DNA of 64,000 bases from Sphingomonas sp. PP-CE-3A-406 (GTDB taxonomy: Bacteria; Pseudomonadota; Alphaproteobacteria; Sphingomonadales; Sphingomonadaceae): NCBI RefSeq assembly GCF_003688625.1, contig NZ_RCWY01000001.1, positions 496,001 through 560,000 of the forward strand, in the 5' to 3' direction. Under the pieces are notes generated by a model. It searched no databases, was not told the origin of the DNA, and was given only the letters and a program-made list of their open reading frames with translations. Position 1 is the stretch's first letter, and every line of letters starts with the position of its first letter. Positions 1 through 8,201 of the stretch are shown one piece after another. The position numbers were made by a program, and so were the translations under genes.

Positions 1-937
1 GCCGGCGCTCGCGTAGCGCGGGCAGCGCGATCGGCACGACGTTCAGACGGTAGAACAGGTCTTCGCGGAACTGGCCGGTCGCGACCTGCGCGGACAAGTC
101 GCGATTGGTGGCGGCGACGATGCGAACGTCGACGCGGATCGTCCGCGCGCCACCGACGCTGGTGAACTCGCCCGACTGGAGCACGCGGAGGAGGCGAGTC
201 TGCGCTTCCATCGGCATGTCGCCGATCTCGTCGAGGAACAGCGTGCCACCCGACGCCTGCTCGAACCGACCCGCATTACGCGTTGCCGCGCCGGTGAAGG
301 CGCCGCGTTCGTGCCCGAACAGCTCGGCCTCGATCAGTTCGCGCGGGATCGCCGCCATGTTGATCGCTACGAACGGGGCTGCGCTGCGAGGGCCCAGATC
401 ATGGATTGCGCGTGCGACGAGTTCCTTGCCGGTGCCCGATTCGCCCGAGATCAGCACGGTCAGGTCATTCGAAACGACGCGCGCGATGATCCGGTACACG
501 TCCTGCATCGCCGCCGAGCGCCCGATCAACGGGAGCGCGCGGTCCTCGTCGTGGAGCGCGTCCTCCGACACCATGCCGCCGCGCGCGAGTGCGCCCGTTA
601 CGGCGCTGGTCAGCACGTCGAGGTCGAACGGCTTGGGGAGGTACTCGTACGCGCCGACCTCGGCCGCGCGGACCGCGGTGGTCAGCGTGTTCTGCGCCGA
701 CAGGACGATGATCGGCAGCAGCGGAAAGCGCGCGGCGACGCTGCGTACGTGATCGATGCCGTCGCCGTCGGGGAGGATGACGTCGGTGATGAGGACGTCG
801 GGCAGAGACAGGGCGAGCGCGCGTTCGAGTTGCGCCAGGCTGTCGGCGACGGTGACGTCATGGCCGGCGCGACGGAGGGCCTGCGCGACGACGGTGCGGA
901 TCGCGGCGTCGTCATCGACGACGAGGACGGTGCTCAT
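1..937 (-). CDS. ntrC: NtrC-family nitrogen response regulator (3' end cut by window edge)
   Basis: This is the sigma54-dependent response regulator paired with the NtrB kinase encoded just upstream. A receiver domain fills residues 1-120, with acidic residues D8-D10 and phospho-acceptor D52 in LITDV. An AAA+ activator domain follows from about residue 140, with Walker A GESGTGKE, the sigma54-contacting GAFTGA loop and Walker [12 protein letters not shown]. About 312 residues are visible; the C-terminal DNA-binding helix-turn-helix would lie outside the window. The ATG overlaps the ntrB stop as ATGA, so the two are probably translationally coupled. An intact GAFTGA argues that it works with sigma54, unlike Rhodobacter NtrC. 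Another NtrC-like paralog is possible, but the dusB-ntrB context favours NtrC. Confidence 0.93.
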   Translation of the reverse strand, partial: MSTVLVVDDDAAIRTVVAQALRRAGHDVTVADSLAQLERALALSLPDVLITDVILPDGDGIDHVRSVAARFPLLPIIVLSAQNTLTTAVRAAEVGAYEYLPKPFDLDVLTSAVTGALARGGMVSEDALHDEDRALPLIGRSAAMQDVYRIIARVVSNDLTVLISGESGTGKELVARAIHDLGPRSAAPFVAINMAAIPRELIEAELFGHERGAFTGAATRNAGRFEQASGGTLFLDEIGDMPMEAQTRLLRVLQSGEFTSVGGARTIRVDVRIVAATNRDLSAQVATGQFREDLFYRLNVVPIALPALRERR

Positions 938-1971
938 GATGCCGCTCTCGGAAGTAACAGGCGGAGGACGGTCATTTCCGGCGTACCTTCCCGGGCGTAT
1001 TGGACGATGCCGCCCATGTCTCGAGTGAGCTTGTCGACGAGCGCGAGACCGAGCCCCTGCCCTTCGCGACGACCCGACACGAACGGATCGAACAGGTGGT
1101 CGGCAATGTCGACCGGCGCGCCGGGGCCGTTGTCGAAGATGCAGATCTCAATCGGCAGCGGCACGCGCGGCTTGCCCGGCGCGGCGCTGACGGTGATGCC
1201 GTGGCGGTAAGCGGTCGTCATCACGAGCCGCGGTTCGCGTTCGTTTCTAACGGCTTCGCGCGCGTTCTTGAGTAGGTTTATGACGATCTGGAGCAGGGCA
1301 TCGCGGTTGATCTGCGCCGGCGGGAGCGAGGGATCGAAGCGTTCCTCGATCGCAATGCCGCGCGCGAACCCTGCTAGCGCGAGCCGGCGTGCGTGGCCGA
1401 GCAGCGGATAGATATTCTCGCTGGCGAGCGGCAGCGGCCGCGTGTCGCTGAAGTCCTGCATGCGGTCGATCAACGCGGCGATGCGATCGACCTCGGTGAC
1501 GATCAGCGTGGTGAGTTCGCCTGCGCCGAGCAACTGCGCGGCACCGCGGATGCCCGATAGCGGGTTCTTGATCTCGTGGGCGAGCATCGCGGCCGCGCCG
1601 ACTGCCGCTCTCGCCCCGGCAGCACGATCTGCTGAATGCCCCAGTCGCCGAGACGTCGCCGCGGCGTGGAGCGTGATAGCTCGCCAACCGGGATAGTCGG
1701 CGATCTGCGTCTCGGCGAAATCGACGCGGATCTTCACGCCGCGTGCGGTCGATATCTCGGTGTCGTATACGGCCAGCCCGTGCCCGTCGCGGTTACGCGG
1801 GTCGTCGGGCGGCGGTATGATCGCATCGAGCGGTTGGCCGATCATCAACCGCTCGGACAGGTTCAGCAATTGCTCGGCGAGTGCGTTGGCATGCGCGACG
1901 CGGTGGCCTGGATCGACGACGACGACCGCGACTGGGAGTGCTGCGAACAACTCCGCAAAGCCTGGCCGCAC
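934..1971 (-). CDS. ntrB: Nitrogen sensor histidine kinase NtrB
   Basis: This cytoplasmic kinase/phosphatase sets NtrC phosphorylation in response to nitrogen status, normally through PII. The product is 345 residues. It has an N-terminal PAS-like region (residues 1-100), an H-box with H132 in LAHEIKNPL, an N-box ([11 protein letters not shown]) and G-boxes DNGPGAP and GQGLGLALV. No membrane segment is seen, as expected for NtrB. I chose the GTG at 1971, 13 bases after the dusB stop. The open frame runs on upstream to 2199, but that part lies inside dusB in another frame. The stop overlaps the ntrC start. Orientation and spacing give a dusB-ntrB-ntrC operon, a known alphaproteobacterial arrangement. 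Confidence 0.92.
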   Translation of the reverse strand: MRPGFAELFAALPVAVVVVDPGHRVAHANALAEQLLNLSERLMIGQPLDAIIPPPDDPRNRDGHGLAVYDTEISTARGVKIRVDFAETQIADYPGWRAITLHAAATSRRLGHSADRAAGARAAVGAAAMLAHEIKNPLSGIRGAAQLLGAGELTTLIVTEVDRIAALIDRMQDFSDTRPLPLASENIYPLLGHARRLALAGFARGIAIEERFDPSLPPAQINRDALLQIVINLLKNAREAVRNEREPRLVMTTAYRHGITVSAAPGKPRVPLPIEICIFDNGPGAPVDIADHLFDPFVSGRREGQGLGLALVDKLTRDMGGIVQYAREGTPEMTVLRLLLPRAAS

Positions 1972-1984
1972 CCTGGATTGGGTG

Positions 1985-2983
1985 TCAGGCCGCTGCAAGT
2001 TCGCGCCAGGGAGCGTAGAACTCGGCCAGCATCGCCTTGACCTGCTTGGGATCAGGGACTTGGTTGACCTTGTTGCGGAACTCCGCCGAACCGGGCAGCC
2101 CCTTGGTGTACCAGCCGATATGTTTCCGCGCCATGTTGACGCCGGTCTCGATCCCGTAGTGTTCGAGCATCGCCTCGTAATGGCCTGCGATCGCGTCATA
2201 TTGCTCGGTGATCGACGGATCCTCGATGCGTCGACCGGTGGCGAACCACTCCATCACCTGACCGAGCACCCAGGGGCGGCCATAGGAACCCCGGCCGATC
2301 ATCAGGCCATCCGCGCCGGACTGATCCATCGCGGCTTCGGCGTCCTCGATGGTGCAGATGTCGCCGTTGACGATCACAGGGACCGTGACCGCGTCCTTGA
2401 CCTTGCGGACGAAGCCCCAGTCGGCGCTGCCCTTGTACATCTGGTTACGCGTGCGGCCGTGGACGGTGATCAGCTTGATGCCGAGGTCTTCGGCGATGCG
2501 CGCGAGATCGGGCGCGTTGAGGCTGTCGTGGCACCAGCCCATACGCATCTTGAGCGTCACCGGGACGTCGACCGCCTTGACCGTTGCCTCGATGATCGCG
2601 CTGGCGAGCTTGGTGTCGCGCATCAGCGCCGAGCCCGCGTCGCCGTTGACGACCTTGCGCACCGGGCAGCCCATGTTGATGTCGATGATCGCCGCGCCGC
2701 GATCCTGGCTAAGCTTGGCCGCCTCGCCCATCTCGTACGGCGTGCAGCCGATCAGCTGCATCGATACCGGTTCCTCGAGCCGATCCCACGCGGCCTTCTG
2801 CAACGACTGGCGTGTTTCGCGGATCGCCGCCTGGCTCGCCACCATCTCGGTGACGTTGAGGCCCGAGCCATAGCGTCGCACCAGCGTACGGAACGGCATG
2901 TCGGTGACGCCGGTCATCGGTGCGAGCACGACGGGGCTTTCGATCCGGACGGGACCGATCTGGATAGGGGCAAGATTACGCAT
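1985..2983 (-). CDS. dusB: tRNA-dihydrouridine synthase (DusB/NifR3 type)
   Basis: This flavoenzyme reduces uridines in the tRNA D-loop using FMN and NADPH. The product is 332 residues. The TIM-barrel start reads [13 protein letters not shown], and the catalytic cysteine C106 sits in the family signature [11 protein letters not shown]. The FMN-binding loop VNGDI and the GxMIGRG phosphate-binding motif ([13 protein letters not shown]) are both present. It heads the operon with ntrB and ntrC, the classic nifR3-ntrB-ntrC order, where expression of the tRNA enzyme and the nitrogen regulators is linked for reasons not evident from the sequence. The ATG start fits the usual length. Confidence 0.95.
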   Translation of the reverse strand: MRNLAPIQIGPVRIESPVVLAPMTGVTDMPFRTLVRRYGSGLNVTEMVASQAAIRETRQSLQKAAWDRLEEPVSMQLIGCTPYEMGEAAKLSQDRGAAIIDINMGCPVRKVVNGDAGSALMRDTKLASAIIEATVKAVDVPVTLKMRMGWCHDSLNAPDLARIAEDLGIKLITVHGRTRNQMYKGSADWGFVRKVKDAVTVPVIVNGDICTIEDAEAAMDQSGADGLMIGRGSYGRPWVLGQVMEWFATGRRIEDPSITEQYDAIAGHYEAMLEHYGIETGVNMARKHIGWYTKGLPGSAEFRNKVNQVPDPKQVKAMLAEFYAPWRELAAA

Positions 2984-3074
2984 GGATTTGCCTGAAAAAG
3001 AGGCATCCCCCTACCCTGCCCCGCCGATTCAGGCAAGGCTGGCTAGCGCACGGGCGACGCGCTAGGTGGCAGAC

Positions 3075-4223
3075 ATGGCATCAGCACAGCGTATCGTCGC
3101 GATCATCGTCGCCGCCGGAACTGGCGCGCGCGCGGGTGGATCGGTTCCCAAGCAGTTCGCGCTGATCGCTGGTCAGCCGATGATCGCCTATTCGCACGAC
3201 GCGTTCGTGACGCATCCGGCGATCGCCGAAACGATCGTTGTCATTGCAAACGGGCAGCAGGCCTTGGCAATCGCAGCGCTGGAAGACGCGTCGATCGTGG
3301 TGGGCGGACTGACCCGGCGCGAGTCGGTCACCAACGGCCTAGCAGCGGTCGGCGATGCGACGCACGTATTGATCCACGACGCCGCCCGCCCCTTCCTGTC
3401 GCATGCGGTCATCGATTCGCTCGTTGCCGCCTTGAAGACTCGGGATGCGGCCGTTCCGGTGCTGCCGGTGACCGATACGCTGGCGCGCGGCAGCGTCCTG
3501 CTGGGCGACATCGTACCCCGCGCGGACCTCAACCGGGTGCAGACTCCGCAGGCGTTTGCGTTGGAGGCGCTGCGCGCCGCGCATGCCGTCTGGCCCGCGG
3601 ACGAAGAAGCGACCGACGACGCGCAGATGGTGCGACGGCTTGGCGTCGGCGTCGCGTTGGTGCAGGGCTCGGCGATGCTCGAGAAAGTCACCCACCCCGA
3701 AGATTTCGCGGCCGCCGAAGCGCGTGTCGCCTACGAGACCCGCACCGCGATGGGCTTCGATGTCCATCGGCTCGAAACCGGCGAAGAGCTCTGGCTCGGC
3801 GGCATCCTGATCCCGCACGACAAGGGGCTGTCGGGGCATAGCGACGCCGACGTCGCGCTGCATGCGCTGACCGACGCGTTGCTGGGCACGATCGCGGCGG
3901 GCGATATCGGCACGCATTTCCCGCCGAGCGACCCGCAATGGAAGGGCGCCGACTCCGCGCAATTCCTCCAGCACGCCGCCAAGCTGATCGCCGACAAGCG
4001 CGGCCGGATCGATTTCGTCGACCTGACAATCATGTGCGAGGCGCCAAAGATCGGCCCGCACCGCGCGGCGATGACCGCGCGGATCGCAGATTTGCTCGGG
4101 CTGGCGCTCGACCGGGTCAGCGTCAAGGCGACGACGACCGAACGGCTCGGCTTCACCGGGCGCGGTGAGGGTATTGCCGCGCAGGCGGTCGCGACCATTC
4201 GCTTGCCCGGATCGTCGCTTTGA
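3075..4223 (+). CDS. ispDF: Bifunctional IspD/IspF of the MEP isoprenoid pathway
   Basis: This fused enzyme performs two non-consecutive MEP-pathway steps: CTP transfer to methylerythritol phosphate (IspD) and cyclisation to MEcPP (IspF). Residues 1 to about 222 form IspD, with the nucleotide-binding VAAGTGARAGGSVPKQF and HDAARPF. Residues from about 226 form IspF, starting MGFDVHRLETG, with metal ligands in DVHRL and the GHSDADV stretch. The 382-residue size matches fused enzymes of alphaproteobacteria. The ATG at 3075 is preceded by AGGTGG as ribosome binding site; a GTG at 3066 is an alternative. It is divergent from dusB and overlaps the next gene by four bases. Confidence 0.95.
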   Translation: MASAQRIVAIIVAAGTGARAGGSVPKQFALIAGQPMIAYSHDAFVTHPAIAETIVVIANGQQALAIAALEDASIVVGGLTRRESVTNGLAAVGDATHVLIHDAARPFLSHAVIDSLVAALKTRDAAVPVLPVTDTLARGSVLLGDIVPRADLNRVQTPQAFALEALRAAHAVWPADEEATDDAQMVRRLGVGVALVQGSAMLEKVTHPEDFAAAEARVAYETRTAMGFDVHRLETGEELWLGGILIPHDKGLSGHSDADVALHALTDALLGTIAAGDIGTHFPPSDPQWKGADSAQFLQHAAKLIADKRGRIDFVDLTIMCEAPKIGPHRAAMTARIADLLGLALDRVSVKATTTERLGFTGRGEGIAAQAVATIRLPGSSL

Positions 4224-4744
4224 AGATCGTCGCCGCGCTTGCCGCGGTCGCGCTGCTTGCCAGCCCGGCCGTCGCGCAACAGCGCTGCATCACCGGGCCT
4301 GAGGCCGAATCGCTGACGCTCGTCGCGATGCCCGACATTCTCCGCGAGACCGGGCGCGTCTGCGCGGCACAGCTTCCTGCCGCCAGCCTCATCCGGTCGC
4401 AGTCGAGCGCGCTGATCGACCGCTATCAGGTCGAGTCCGACCGCGCCTGGCCGGCGGCGCGCGCGGCGATCGTCAAGCTCAGCGATCCTGCCGTGGATGC
4501 GATGCTCGATTCGGAGTTTGCGCGGCCGCTGCTGACGACGTTGCTGGTGCCGCAGATCGTCGGGCGGATCGCGACGCGTGATTGCGGGACGATCGACCGG
4601 ATGGTGACGCTGCTCCAGCCCTTGCCACCGCGCAACACCGCGGGCATCGTCGTCGAGACGTTGCGGTACCTCAAATCCCAGAAGTCGCGCAGCGGTGATA
4701 TCGCCGCGGTGGCGATGCTGCTCTGCCCGGTGGAGACTCGCTGA
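4220..4744 (+). CDS. Exported protein of unknown function, coupled to ispDF
   Basis: I do not recognise this family. The 174-residue product has a clear Sec signal peptide (MKIVAALAAVALLASPAVAQ, cleavage after AVAQ), so it should be periplasmic. The mature part is mostly helical in character and has four cysteines (near residues 23, 48, 126 and 169), which could form two disulfides. The start is TTG at 4220 and shares bases with the ispDF TGA (TTGA). Its own stop overlaps the ATG of the CinA gene (TGATG). The gene is thus translationally embedded between ispDF and cinA. The coding signal looks good despite the weak start codon. Confidence 0.75.
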   Translation: MKIVAALAAVALLASPAVAQQRCITGPEAESLTLVAMPDILRETGRVCAAQLPAASLIRSQSSALIDRYQVESDRAWPAARAAIVKLSDPAVDAMLDSEFARPLLTTLLVPQIVGRIATRDCGTIDRMVTLLQPLPPRNTAGIVVETLRYLKSQKSRSGDIAAVAMLLCPVETR

Positions 4745-5259
4745 TGGATACGATCCTTCCCGCCGAACTGGTCGACGCCGCGCGTAAAGTGGTCGAGCAG
4801 AACCGCGCGATCGGCCGCCGGGTGGCAGTCGCCGAAAGCTGCACCGGCGGACTTGTCGCCGCCGCTTTGACCGAGATTCCCGGGTCCTCGGACGTGTTCG
4901 AGGTTGGTTTCGTCACCTATTCGAACGCCGCCAAGCTCGGCGTGCTGAAGATCAGTTCGGACGTGCTCGAAACCTTCGGCGCGGTTTCGATCGCGGTCGC
5001 GTGGAGCATGGCGCAGGCCGCGCTCAAGCAGTCGGGCGCAGATATCGCGGTGGCTATCACTGGCGTCGCCGGGCCCGGGGGTGGTTCGCTCAAGAAGCCG
5101 GTCGGCACGGTGGTGTTTGGTCGCGCCGAAAAGGGCCGTGACCCATCCGACGTTCACGCCGATCGCAAGGACTTCGGCGATCTCGGTCGTGGCGGGATCC
5201 GGCTTCAGGCCGCGTTGTGCGCGCTCGAACTCTTGCTGCCGGACGCTGCGGCCCCGTAA
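4744..5259 (+). CDS. pncC: CinA-type nicotinamide-nucleotide amidohydrolase (stand-alone PncC)
   Basis: This is the CinA C-terminal domain, which deamidates nicotinamide mononucleotide in NAD recycling. The family signature AESCTGGLVAAALTEIPGSS with GFVTYSN is present near residues 31-62, and GVAGPGGG lies further on. The protein has 171 residues, so it is the short amidase form without the N-terminal MoeA-like domain of long CinA proteins. Its start overlaps the stop of the upstream unknown gene. Its last 55 bases run antisense to the end of the RatA-like gene at 5205-5678. Amidase activity is inferred from the family. Confidence 0.88.
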   Translation: MDTILPAELVDAARKVVEQNRAIGRRVAVAESCTGGLVAAALTEIPGSSDVFEVGFVTYSNAAKLGVLKISSDVLETFGAVSIAVAWSMAQAALKQSGADIAVAITGVAGPGGGSLKKPVGTVVFGRAEKGRDPSDVHADRKDFGDLGRGGIRLQAALCALELLLPDAAAP

Positions 5260-5678
5260 AGCTCGGCGGCGCGGGTTTCGAACGCGCCGATCATCTTTCG
5301 CAGTGCAGCGCCGAACACCTGCCCGGCGATCATCTCGAACATCCGGTTCTTGAACGCGAAGTCGACGGTGAAGTCGACCGCGCAACCCTGCGGCTCGGGT
5401 CGGAAATGCCATTCGTTGCGCAGATACTTGAGCGGGCCGTCAACGTAATCGACGTTGAGTTCGCTGGGCCGGACCTTCTGCACGCGCGACGTGAACGTCT
5501 CGCGCAGGCCCTTAAAGCCGACAATCATGTCGGCGAGCGTCTCCGTATCGCTGTTCGAGCGCACCCGCATCGCGCTGACCCAGGGCAGGAATTCAGCATA
5601 GCGACCGACATCGGCGACTAGGTCGAACATCTGCTCCGGCGTGTAGGGCAAATGGCGCGTTTCCGAATGCTTCGGCAT
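5205..5678 (-). CDS. RatA/Coq10-type START-domain protein
   Basis: This 157-residue protein belongs to the polyketide cyclase/START-like group that includes bacterial RatA and mitochondrial Coq10, which bind ubiquinone or related lipids. Family features are the N-terminal TRHLPYTPEQMFDLVADV, the YAEFLPWV turn and the C-terminal amphipathic FGAALRKMIGAFETRA helix. It directly follows lipA, with its ATG overlapping the lipA stop (TGATG), a pairing common in alphaproteobacteria. A link to respiratory quinone function is plausible from Coq10. The RatA name reflects reported ribosome effects in Escherichia coli, which are not implied here. It converges with and overlaps the CinA gene. Confidence 0.88.
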   Translation of the reverse strand: MPKHSETRHLPYTPEQMFDLVADVGRYAEFLPWVSAMRVRSNSDTETLADMIVGFKGLRETFTSRVQKVRPSELNVDYVDGPLKYLRNEWHFRPEPQGCAVDFTVDFAFKNRMFEMIAGQVFGAALRKMIGAFETRAAELYGAAASGSKSSSAHNAA

Positions 5679-6604
5679 CAGATGCGCGCGACGCCCAGCT
5701 TGGCGTCACGGTTCGCGCGCAACCGGTCGAAATCATCGCCCGCGTGATAGCTCGACCGCGTCAGCGGCGACGATGCGACCAGCAGGAAGCCCTTGGCGCG
5801 TGCGATCGAGGCATAGGCGTCGAACGCCTTGGGCGGCACGAACTCGGCGACCTTGGCATGACGCGGCGTGGGCTGGAGATACTGGCCCATCGTCAGGAAA
5901 TCGATATCGGCGCAGCGCATGTCGTCCATCACCTGATGGATCTCCAGACGCTCCTCGCCAAGCCCGAGCATCACGCCCGACTTGGTGAAAATCGATGGAT
6001 CATGCTTCTTCACGCTCTCCAGCAGCCGCAGGGACGCATAGTAACGCGCACCCGGGCGGATCGTTGGATACAGCCGCGGGACGGTTTCGAGATTGTGGTT
6101 GTAGACGTCGGGGCGTGCCTCGACAATCGACTCGATTGCTGCCTGCGCCTTGTTGCGAAAGTCGGGCGTGAGGATTTCGATCGTCGTCGTCGGGTTCGAC
6201 GCACGAATGGCCTGGATCACCTTCACGAACTGCGACGCGCCACCGTCCGGAAGATCGTCGCGATCGACTGAGGTGATGACGATGTGGTTGAGCCCCATCT
6301 GCGCGGCCGCATCGGCGACGTTCTGCGGCTCCATGCGGTCGACGGCACGTGGCATGCCGGTCTTGACGTTGCAGAACGCGCACGCCCGCGTGCAGGTGTC
6401 GCCGAGGATCATGACCGTCGCGTGCTTCTTCGACCAGCATTCGCCGATGTTCGGGCACGCCGCCTCTTCGCACACAGTCGTGAGGCTTTTGGAGCGCATC
6501 AGCTCTCGCGTCTTTGCGAAGCCAGCGGAGGTCGGCGCCTTGACGCGGATCCAGTCGGGCTTGCGCGCACGGACCGGCGCAGCCATCGGGGTCATGTCGT
6601 TCAT
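5678..6604 (-). CDS. lipA: Lipoyl synthase
   Basis: This radical-SAM enzyme inserts two sulfurs into octanoyl groups on E2 and H-proteins to make lipoate. The product is 308 residues. The auxiliary cluster cysteines are in [12 protein letters not shown] and the radical-SAM cluster is CTRACAFC. The C-terminal [11 protein letters not shown] carries the conserved RSSY serine that ligates the auxiliary cluster. I placed the start at MNDMTP (6604); the frame is open to 6694, but that extension has no family resemblance. Its product would modify the lipoyl domain on PdhB (56373-57800). It is divergent from the carbonic anhydrase gene across a short region containing a dyad. Confidence 0.95.
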   Translation of the reverse strand: MNDMTPMAAPVRARKPDWIRVKAPTSAGFAKTRELMRSKSLTTVCEEAACPNIGECWSKKHATVMILGDTCTRACAFCNVKTGMPRAVDRMEPQNVADAAAQMGLNHIVITSVDRDDLPDGGASQFVKVIQAIRASNPTTTIEILTPDFRNKAQAAIESIVEARPDVYNHNLETVPRLYPTIRPGARYYASLRLLESVKKHDPSIFTKSGVMLGLGEERLEIHQVMDDMRCADIDFLTMGQYLQPTPRHAKVAEFVPPKAFDAYASIARAKGFLLVASSPLTRSSYHAGDDFDRLRANRDAKLGVARI

Positions 6605-6699
6605 GCACGCCAGATAGCCCCGCCCTGCCTTCGAGACAATGGCGGCGGACACCGTCAGCGGGTTGGAACCATCGGACGAACCGGATAAAATCATGGAAC

Positions 6700-6741
6700 C
6701 AGTTTCAACATGACAAGTTTTTCATGTTGCATCGCAAACTG
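6700..6741. promoter_or_regulatory. Dyad in the lipA / carbonic anhydrase divergent region
   Basis: A perfect 8-bp inverted repeat, CAACATGA (6706-6713) and TCATGTTG (6722-6729), is separated by 8 bases. It is flanked by a second inverted pair, CAGTTT (6700-6705) and AAACTG (6736-6741). This lies between the lipA start (6604) and the carbonic anhydrase start (6758). The spacing suits an operator bound by a dimer, or a hairpin in the carbonic anhydrase leader. No regulator can be named. Confidence 0.4.
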
Positions 6742-6757
6742 ATATGGAAGGCTAACC

Positions 6758-7420
6758 GTGCCAACTCACTTTCCGGAAATGATCGAAGGCTATCACCGCT
6801 TCAAGGACGGCCCCTGGGAGGCGCAGCGCGAGCGCTGGAAGGAACTGCAGGAAGGCCAGAGCCCGAAGGTGATGATCATCGCGTGTTCCGACAGCCGCGT
6901 CGAACCCGCGCAGATCTTCGACACGCTCCCCGGCGAGGTGTTCGTCGTCCGCAACGTCGCCAATCTGGTCCCGCCCTACGAGACCGGTGGCGGCCATCAC
7001 GGCGTGTCGGCGGCCATCGAGTTCGCCGTTACGCAGCTGAAGGTCGAAGAGATCGTCGTGATGGGCCATGAGAAGTGCGGCGGCTGCAAGGCCGCGCTGA
7101 CGCAGGCCTTTGCCGACGCGGACCATGGCGCTGGCGGCTTCGTGTCTGACTGGGTGAGCTTGCTCGACGGCGCGCGCGAGAAGGTCATCGCCAAGTATGG
7201 CGACAGCGATCAGGCGGGCCGTGAGATGGAACTCGAGTCCGTTCGAACCTCGATCGCCAATCTGCGCACCTTCCCGTTCGTCAGAAGGGCCGAGGCCGCC
7301 GGCACGCTGGCGCTCCGCGGTGCCTATTTCGGCATCGACAAGGGCCAGATGCTGCTGCTCAACGCGGACGACGAGTTCATCCAGGCCGATGCACCAGAGG
7401 CCAAATCCGCGAAAGCCTGA
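6758..7420 (+). CDS. can: Beta-class carbonic anhydrase
   Basis: This zinc enzyme interconverts CO2 and bicarbonate in the cytoplasm. The 220-residue product has the metal site C43, H104 and C107 (in CSDSRVEP and GHEKCGGC) and the D45-R47 dyad typical of beta-class enzymes. The start is GTG at 6758, supported by GGAAG at 6746-6750. The gene is monocistronic and converges on ppk2 with only four bases between their stops. A dyad lies in its upstream region. The function is well supported; the physiological role, probably bicarbonate supply for carboxylations, is inferred. Confidence 0.93.
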   Translation: MPTHFPEMIEGYHRFKDGPWEAQRERWKELQEGQSPKVMIIACSDSRVEPAQIFDTLPGEVFVVRNVANLVPPYETGGGHHGVSAAIEFAVTQLKVEEIVVMGHEKCGGCKAALTQAFADADHGAGGFVSDWVSLLDGAREKVIAKYGDSDQAGREMELESVRTSIANLRTFPFVRRAEAAGTLALRGAYFGIDKGQMLLLNADDEFIQADAPEAKSAKA

Positions 7421-7424
7421 CGCG

Positions 7425-8201
7425 TCAGCGAAGGCCTAACGCCTTCTCCGCCACGCGCTTGACCTTCGGGTCGAGCGGTGGCGGCACCATCGAAACCCCC
7501 GCTTCGAGGCGGTCCGCGATCAGCGTCAGCGCGGCGATTCGGGCCGCCTTCTTGTCGTTGCCGTCGATCACCGTCCAGGGCGCGGTCGCGGTGTCGGTGC
7601 GCGCGAACATCTCGGCCATCGCCTCCAGATAGTCTTCACGGCGCGACCGGTTGTGGAAATCGTCGAGCCCGGTCTTCCAGTGCTTCCACGGATCGTCGAG
7701 CCGCGCCTTCAATCGCCGGTCCTGCTCCTTCTGCGTGGTGTGGATGAACAGCTTGATGAGGGTAGTACCGCTCTCGACCTGCTGTGCCTCGAACGCGTTG
7801 ATCTCGTCATAGCCGTGGCGCCATTCGGTCTCGCTGGCGAACCCCTCAACACGCTCGACCAGCATGCGGCCGTACCAGCTGCGATCGAACACCGCGATGT
7901 TGCCGTTGGCGGGCAGACGGTTCCAGAAGCGCCAGAGAAAATGATGTGCCTTCTCGTCCGCGGTCGGCGCCGAGATCGGCCAGACCTTGTAGTTGCGCGG
8001 GTCCCATTCGGCGGAGAGACGCTGGATGATGCCGCCCTTGCCCGCGGCGTCCCAGCCCTCGAACATCACGATCGCGCTTTTGCCCGCGACGATGTGCGCG
8101 ACCTGGATGTGCTCGAGGCGCTTTTGCAGCGCGGTAAGGTCGTGCTTGTACTTGCCATCGTACTCGTCGCCGGCTTCGTAGTCGGCCAGGTGTATCGTCA
8201 T
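7425..8201 (-). CDS. ppk2: Polyphosphate kinase 2 family protein
   Basis: PPK2 enzymes use polyphosphate to phosphorylate nucleoside mono- or diphosphates. The 258-residue single-domain product has Walker A GWDAAGKGG (49-57) and the Walker B/lid region FDRSWYGRMLVERVEG (105-120), both hallmarks of the family. Whether it prefers NDPs (class I) or NMPs (class II/III) cannot be read safely. Its ATG overlaps the stop of the upstream amino acid permease (ATGA), so the kinase is translated with the transporter. This is not an obvious partnership. PPK1 and Ppx are encoded about 6 kb away. Confidence 0.92.
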   Translation of the reverse strand: MTIHLADYEAGDEYDGKYKHDLTALQKRLEHIQVAHIVAGKSAIVMFEGWDAAGKGGIIQRLSAEWDPRNYKVWPISAPTADEKAHHFLWRFWNRLPANGNIAVFDRSWYGRMLVERVEGFASETEWRHGYDEINAFEAQQVESGTTLIKLFIHTTQKEQDRRLKARLDDPWKHWKTGLDDFHNRSRREDYLEAMAEMFARTDTATAPWTVIDGNDKKAARIAALTLIADRLEAGVSMVPPPLDPKVKRVAEKALGLR

